Positions 62,189 through 64,000 of a stretch of DNA of 64,000 nucleotides are shown piece by piece. The notes under the pieces are model-generated. The model was not told the origin of the DNA and ran no database searches. It was given only the letters and a program-made list of their open reading frames with translations. Both the position numbers and the translations under genes were made by a program. Every line of letters begins with the position of its first letter. Within the stretch, counting starts at the first letter, position 1. Origin of the DNA: Magnetococcales bacterium (GTDB taxonomy: Bacteria > Pseudomonadota > Magnetococcia > Magnetococcales > JADFYX01); NCBI GenBank assembly GCA_002753565.1, contig PEAM01000013.1, positions 36,800 through 100,799 on the forward strand, read 5' to 3'.

Positions 62189-63754
62189 ATGACCTCTCGC
62201 CGGTTGTCTCTGTTGCTGGCTGGGCTTTTGGTTGCGGTCACGCCCAGTTCTGTCCAGGCTCAAGTCATTGAGCAGACAGCCATTTCGGAGCAGGTTCTCC
62301 CTGATGGGGGTGGTTCTCATTCGGGTTTGGTTCTCTCGCCCAAACAGGCCCAGATCCTGTTGGCAAGGGGGGCTCCGGGGTTGGCTTTGCGTCTGGCGGA
62401 GCAGGCTCTTCATCGGGGTGGGGGCTATCAGGCCACGGCTGGATGGACACCGGTTAAGGTGCAAGCTTTAACCGCCCTGGGCCGGATTGATCAGGCTCTC
62501 CCCATCCTGGAAGCGTTCCCTCCCCACCTTTTCGAATCTCAACCCGAACTCCGTTTGATGCTGGCAGAGAGCCAGCTGGCTCATGGCCAATTTGAAGAGG
62601 CCCGGCAAAATTTTTCTACGTTCATGCTGAACCATTTTGACCACCCCAGACGCTTGGAGGCTCAACGTGGTATGGGGCTGACCGCCTTGGCTGCAGGCAA
62701 AAGGGATGAGGCGGAGCTGCTTCTTACCCTCTACAGCCAAGAAGAGCAGCGACCGGTACCGGATGCGGTCTTGACAACGGCCATGGGGCAGCTTGCTCAC
62801 CTGAAGGGGGATGTATCTCGCGAGGAGCGCTATTTTAGTGAACTGGAAGGGCAGCCACTGCCTCCAAGGGGGGTCTATTATCAGCAACGGATTGAGGCGT
62901 TGGCCCATTGGCATCTGCGCAACGGTCGGTGGCAAAAGGGTGTTGCGCTGGTTGAAGAGGGGCTGCAACTCTATCCAACCTTGGAACTGCGACGCTTTTA
63001 TCGCACCTTACTGAAGCAGGGCTTGTCTCTTCCTCATGCCAAAAAAAGAGGCGAGGATCAGTCGGTTTTAACTGCGGTGATGGATTTGATGCGGGGCGGT
63101 TCCTCTCTGGAAAAGCGGGAGGCGGCTCTGGATCGTCTGCTTGTCCGAGAGGGTGAGCAGCCTGTTGGTCTGTTTGAAGAGGGGGGGGTGTTGGCGGCTG
63201 ACTCTTTTTTTCCGCACCCCTACGACCCCACTTTGCGACTGCTGCTGGCCAAGGCCAATCAACAGTTGAAGCGGGGGACGGCGGCTTGGAACTTGCTGGA
63301 GGGGCTGAAAAGCCCGCGGGCCGATCAACTCAGGCTGCGTATTCTGGGGGCAGGAGAGCAGCCTGCCTCTGTTGATCTGCTGGCTGTGTTGCGTCAACCT
63401 CTTCTCCTGGAGGGAGAGGAGAGGGTTCGGGATGCGGTGGATGCCATGTATGCCTTGACCCAACGACGACAGGTGATTGCGGCGGCTCTCCTGCGTCGGC
63501 AGCTCTCTTTATTAAAGCAGAATATTCCGGTTCGTCGTGCCTTGCGATTCCAGCAGGCTATGGATAAGCGGCTGGAGGGGGAGCTGGATGGGGCTTTGAC
63601 CCTCTATCTTGAGTTAGCGGTTGAGGGGGATGGATTAGCGGACAGATCGGAACGCGACCGGCTCCTACCTCTGGACCCTCTAGAGGCGGCAGCCCGGATT
63701 CTGCAGGCGCAGGGGGCGGTGAAAGAGGCTGCTGAACTGCGGGCCATTCAGTAA
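62189..63754 (+). CDS. exported TPR-like repeat protein
   Basis: 521 residues. Signal peptide about 1-25 (LLLAGLLVAVTPSSVQAQ). The rest is Leu/Ala/Glu-rich helical repeats of about 34 residues, such as ALTALGRIDQALPIL and AESQLAHGQFEEARQ, close to tetratricopeptide repeats. It is probably a periplasmic scaffold. It follows panD by eight bp with no ribosome site of its own. The stop lies two bases before MITE copy E, which may have replaced its original downstream region. Confidence 0.75.
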   Translation: MTSRRLSLLLAGLLVAVTPSSVQAQVIEQTAISEQVLPDGGGSHSGLVLSPKQAQILLARGAPGLALRLAEQALHRGGGYQATAGWTPVKVQALTALGRIDQALPILEAFPPHLFESQPELRLMLAESQLAHGQFEEARQNFSTFMLNHFDHPRRLEAQRGMGLTALAAGKRDEAELLLTLYSQEEQRPVPDAVLTTAMGQLAHLKGDVSREERYFSELEGQPLPPRGVYYQQRIEALAHWHLRNGRWQKGVALVEEGLQLYPTLELRRFYRTLLKQGLSLPHAKKRGEDQSVLTAVMDLMRGGSSLEKREAALDRLLVREGEQPVGLFEEGGVLAADSFFPHPYDPTLRLLLAKANQQLKRGTAAWNLLEGLKSPRADQLRLRILGAGEQPASVDLLAVLRQPLLLEGEERVRDAVDAMYALTQRRQVIAAALLRRQLSLLKQNIPVRRALRFQQAMDKRLEGELDGALTLYLELAVEGDGLADRSERDRLLPLDPLEAAARILQAQGAVKEAAELRAIQ

Positions 63755-63756
63755 AA

Positions 63757-63880
63757 TAGAGATACCCAACCAAATGGTCGCAAAACAGTAACGGATGGGT
63801 CTGGGAAGGCATGAATGCCCTCCCAGCGGGTTTGGGCAGCGCCCAAGGTCCTAAGCCTTTGACTTTGCTTTTTTTGTTTT
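63757..63880 (+). repeat. MITE-like dispersed repeat, copy E (interrupted)
   Basis: Left terminus TAGAGATACCCAACCAAAT and the hairpin core (GGGAAGGCAT paired with ATGCCCTCCC, one mismatch) are present. The sequence matches copy A up to the T-run near 63880, where foreign sequence begins. This is where the IS630-type element starts. Confidence 0.75.
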
Positions 63881-64000
63881 ATAGCAGTTCCAAATTAAAA
63901 CGGCACATGTTATAATACAAAGCATGAGCTATAGCATTGATCTTAGAGAACGAGTCATAGACTTCGTCAAACATGGTGGGCAGAAAACGGAAGCAGCCCG
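63881..64000 (+). mobile_element. IS630-family insertion sequence, left part
   Basis: Begins at about 63881 with TATAGCAGTTCCAAATT inside the T/A-rich part of MITE copy E and continues past the window end. The transposase start lies about 45 bp in. IS630 elements insert at TA, which the junction allows. The right end is not visible. Confidence 0.65.
63924..64000 (+). CDS. IS630-type transposase, N-terminal fragment
   Basis: 25 codons are visible before the window ends. The translation begins MSYSIDLRERVIDFVKHGG and goes on QKTEAAR, which is the helix-turn-helix start common in IS630 transposases (S-x-D-L-R-x-R-V). The rest cannot be judged, so it is not known whether it is intact. Confidence 0.7.
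   Translation, partial: MSYSIDLRERVIDFVKHGGQKTEAA

Noticed and set aside
1..64000. tRNA, rRNA, riboswitch, prophage or magnetosome gene cluster
   Set aside because: Looked for typical sequences and gene products; none could be supported.

Overview
The window looks like a bacterial chromosome of about 55% GC with high coding density, short intergenic gaps and many overlapping start/stop codons. The gene set is Gram-negative: lipoproteins, an AsmA protein, Tat export, the succinylase DAP pathway, DsrC/DsrMK, multiheme c-type cytochromes, several chemoreceptors, PilZ and hemerythrin. This suggests a motile, microaerophilic or anaerobically respiring proteobacterium with sulfur metabolism. A Magnetococcales-like alphaproteobacterium would fit, but that is inference: there are no rRNA or magnetosome genes here to prove it. 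I found no tRNA, rRNA or CRISPR array.

Layout. 0.1-8.9 kb: membrane protein, mutS, polysaccharide deacetylase, secA and a glycosyltransferase. 8.9-15.8 kb: a sigma-54 response regulator faces a divergent operon of an exported ankyrin protein, a 7-heme cytochrome, a cytochrome b and an 8-heme cytochrome. The gap between them holds a 34-bp perfect palindrome and a correctly spaced -24/-12 promoter. 16-21.7 kb: hemerythrin, then a leftward surface-glycan cluster (alpha/alpha-toroid protein, two glycosyltransferases, sulfotransferase). 21.9-30 kb: aspartate aminotransferase, cysS-rlmB, two tandem paralogous lipoproteins, a small Cys-rich protein, ferredoxin-NADP reductase, a rubrerythrin-like protein and a CMD-Rieske fusion. 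30-35 kb: a short stand-alone chemoreceptor, a large chemoreceptor with a duplicated sensor, and a glycosyltransferase-like protein.

35.3-40.5 kb: alaS and recX follow a REC-PAS-diadenylate-cyclase response regulator, the most unusual single protein here. 40.7-48.5 kb: a MORN-type lipoprotein, a NIT-domain chemoreceptor, a PilZ protein, AsmA and a sugar-nucleotide epimerase. 48.9-51.8 kb: dsrC, dsrM and dsrK, with a multi-hairpin region between dsrC and dsrM. 52-58 kb: a leftward run of M14 peptidase, dapC, dapD, dapE, TatD and tcdA, so peptidoglycan and lysine precursor synthesis sits beside likely murein recycling. 58.3-63.8 kb: Tat-exported M15 peptidase, folK, panB, panC, panD and a repeat-rich exported protein.

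Five intergenic segments (near 3.5, 25.8, 35.1, 51.9 and 63.8 kb) are copies of one hairpin-rich, MITE-like element with terminal inverted repeats and TA flanks. The last copy is interrupted by the start of an IS630-type transposase gene that runs off the window. Functional calls rest on motifs read by eye; no database search was possible.
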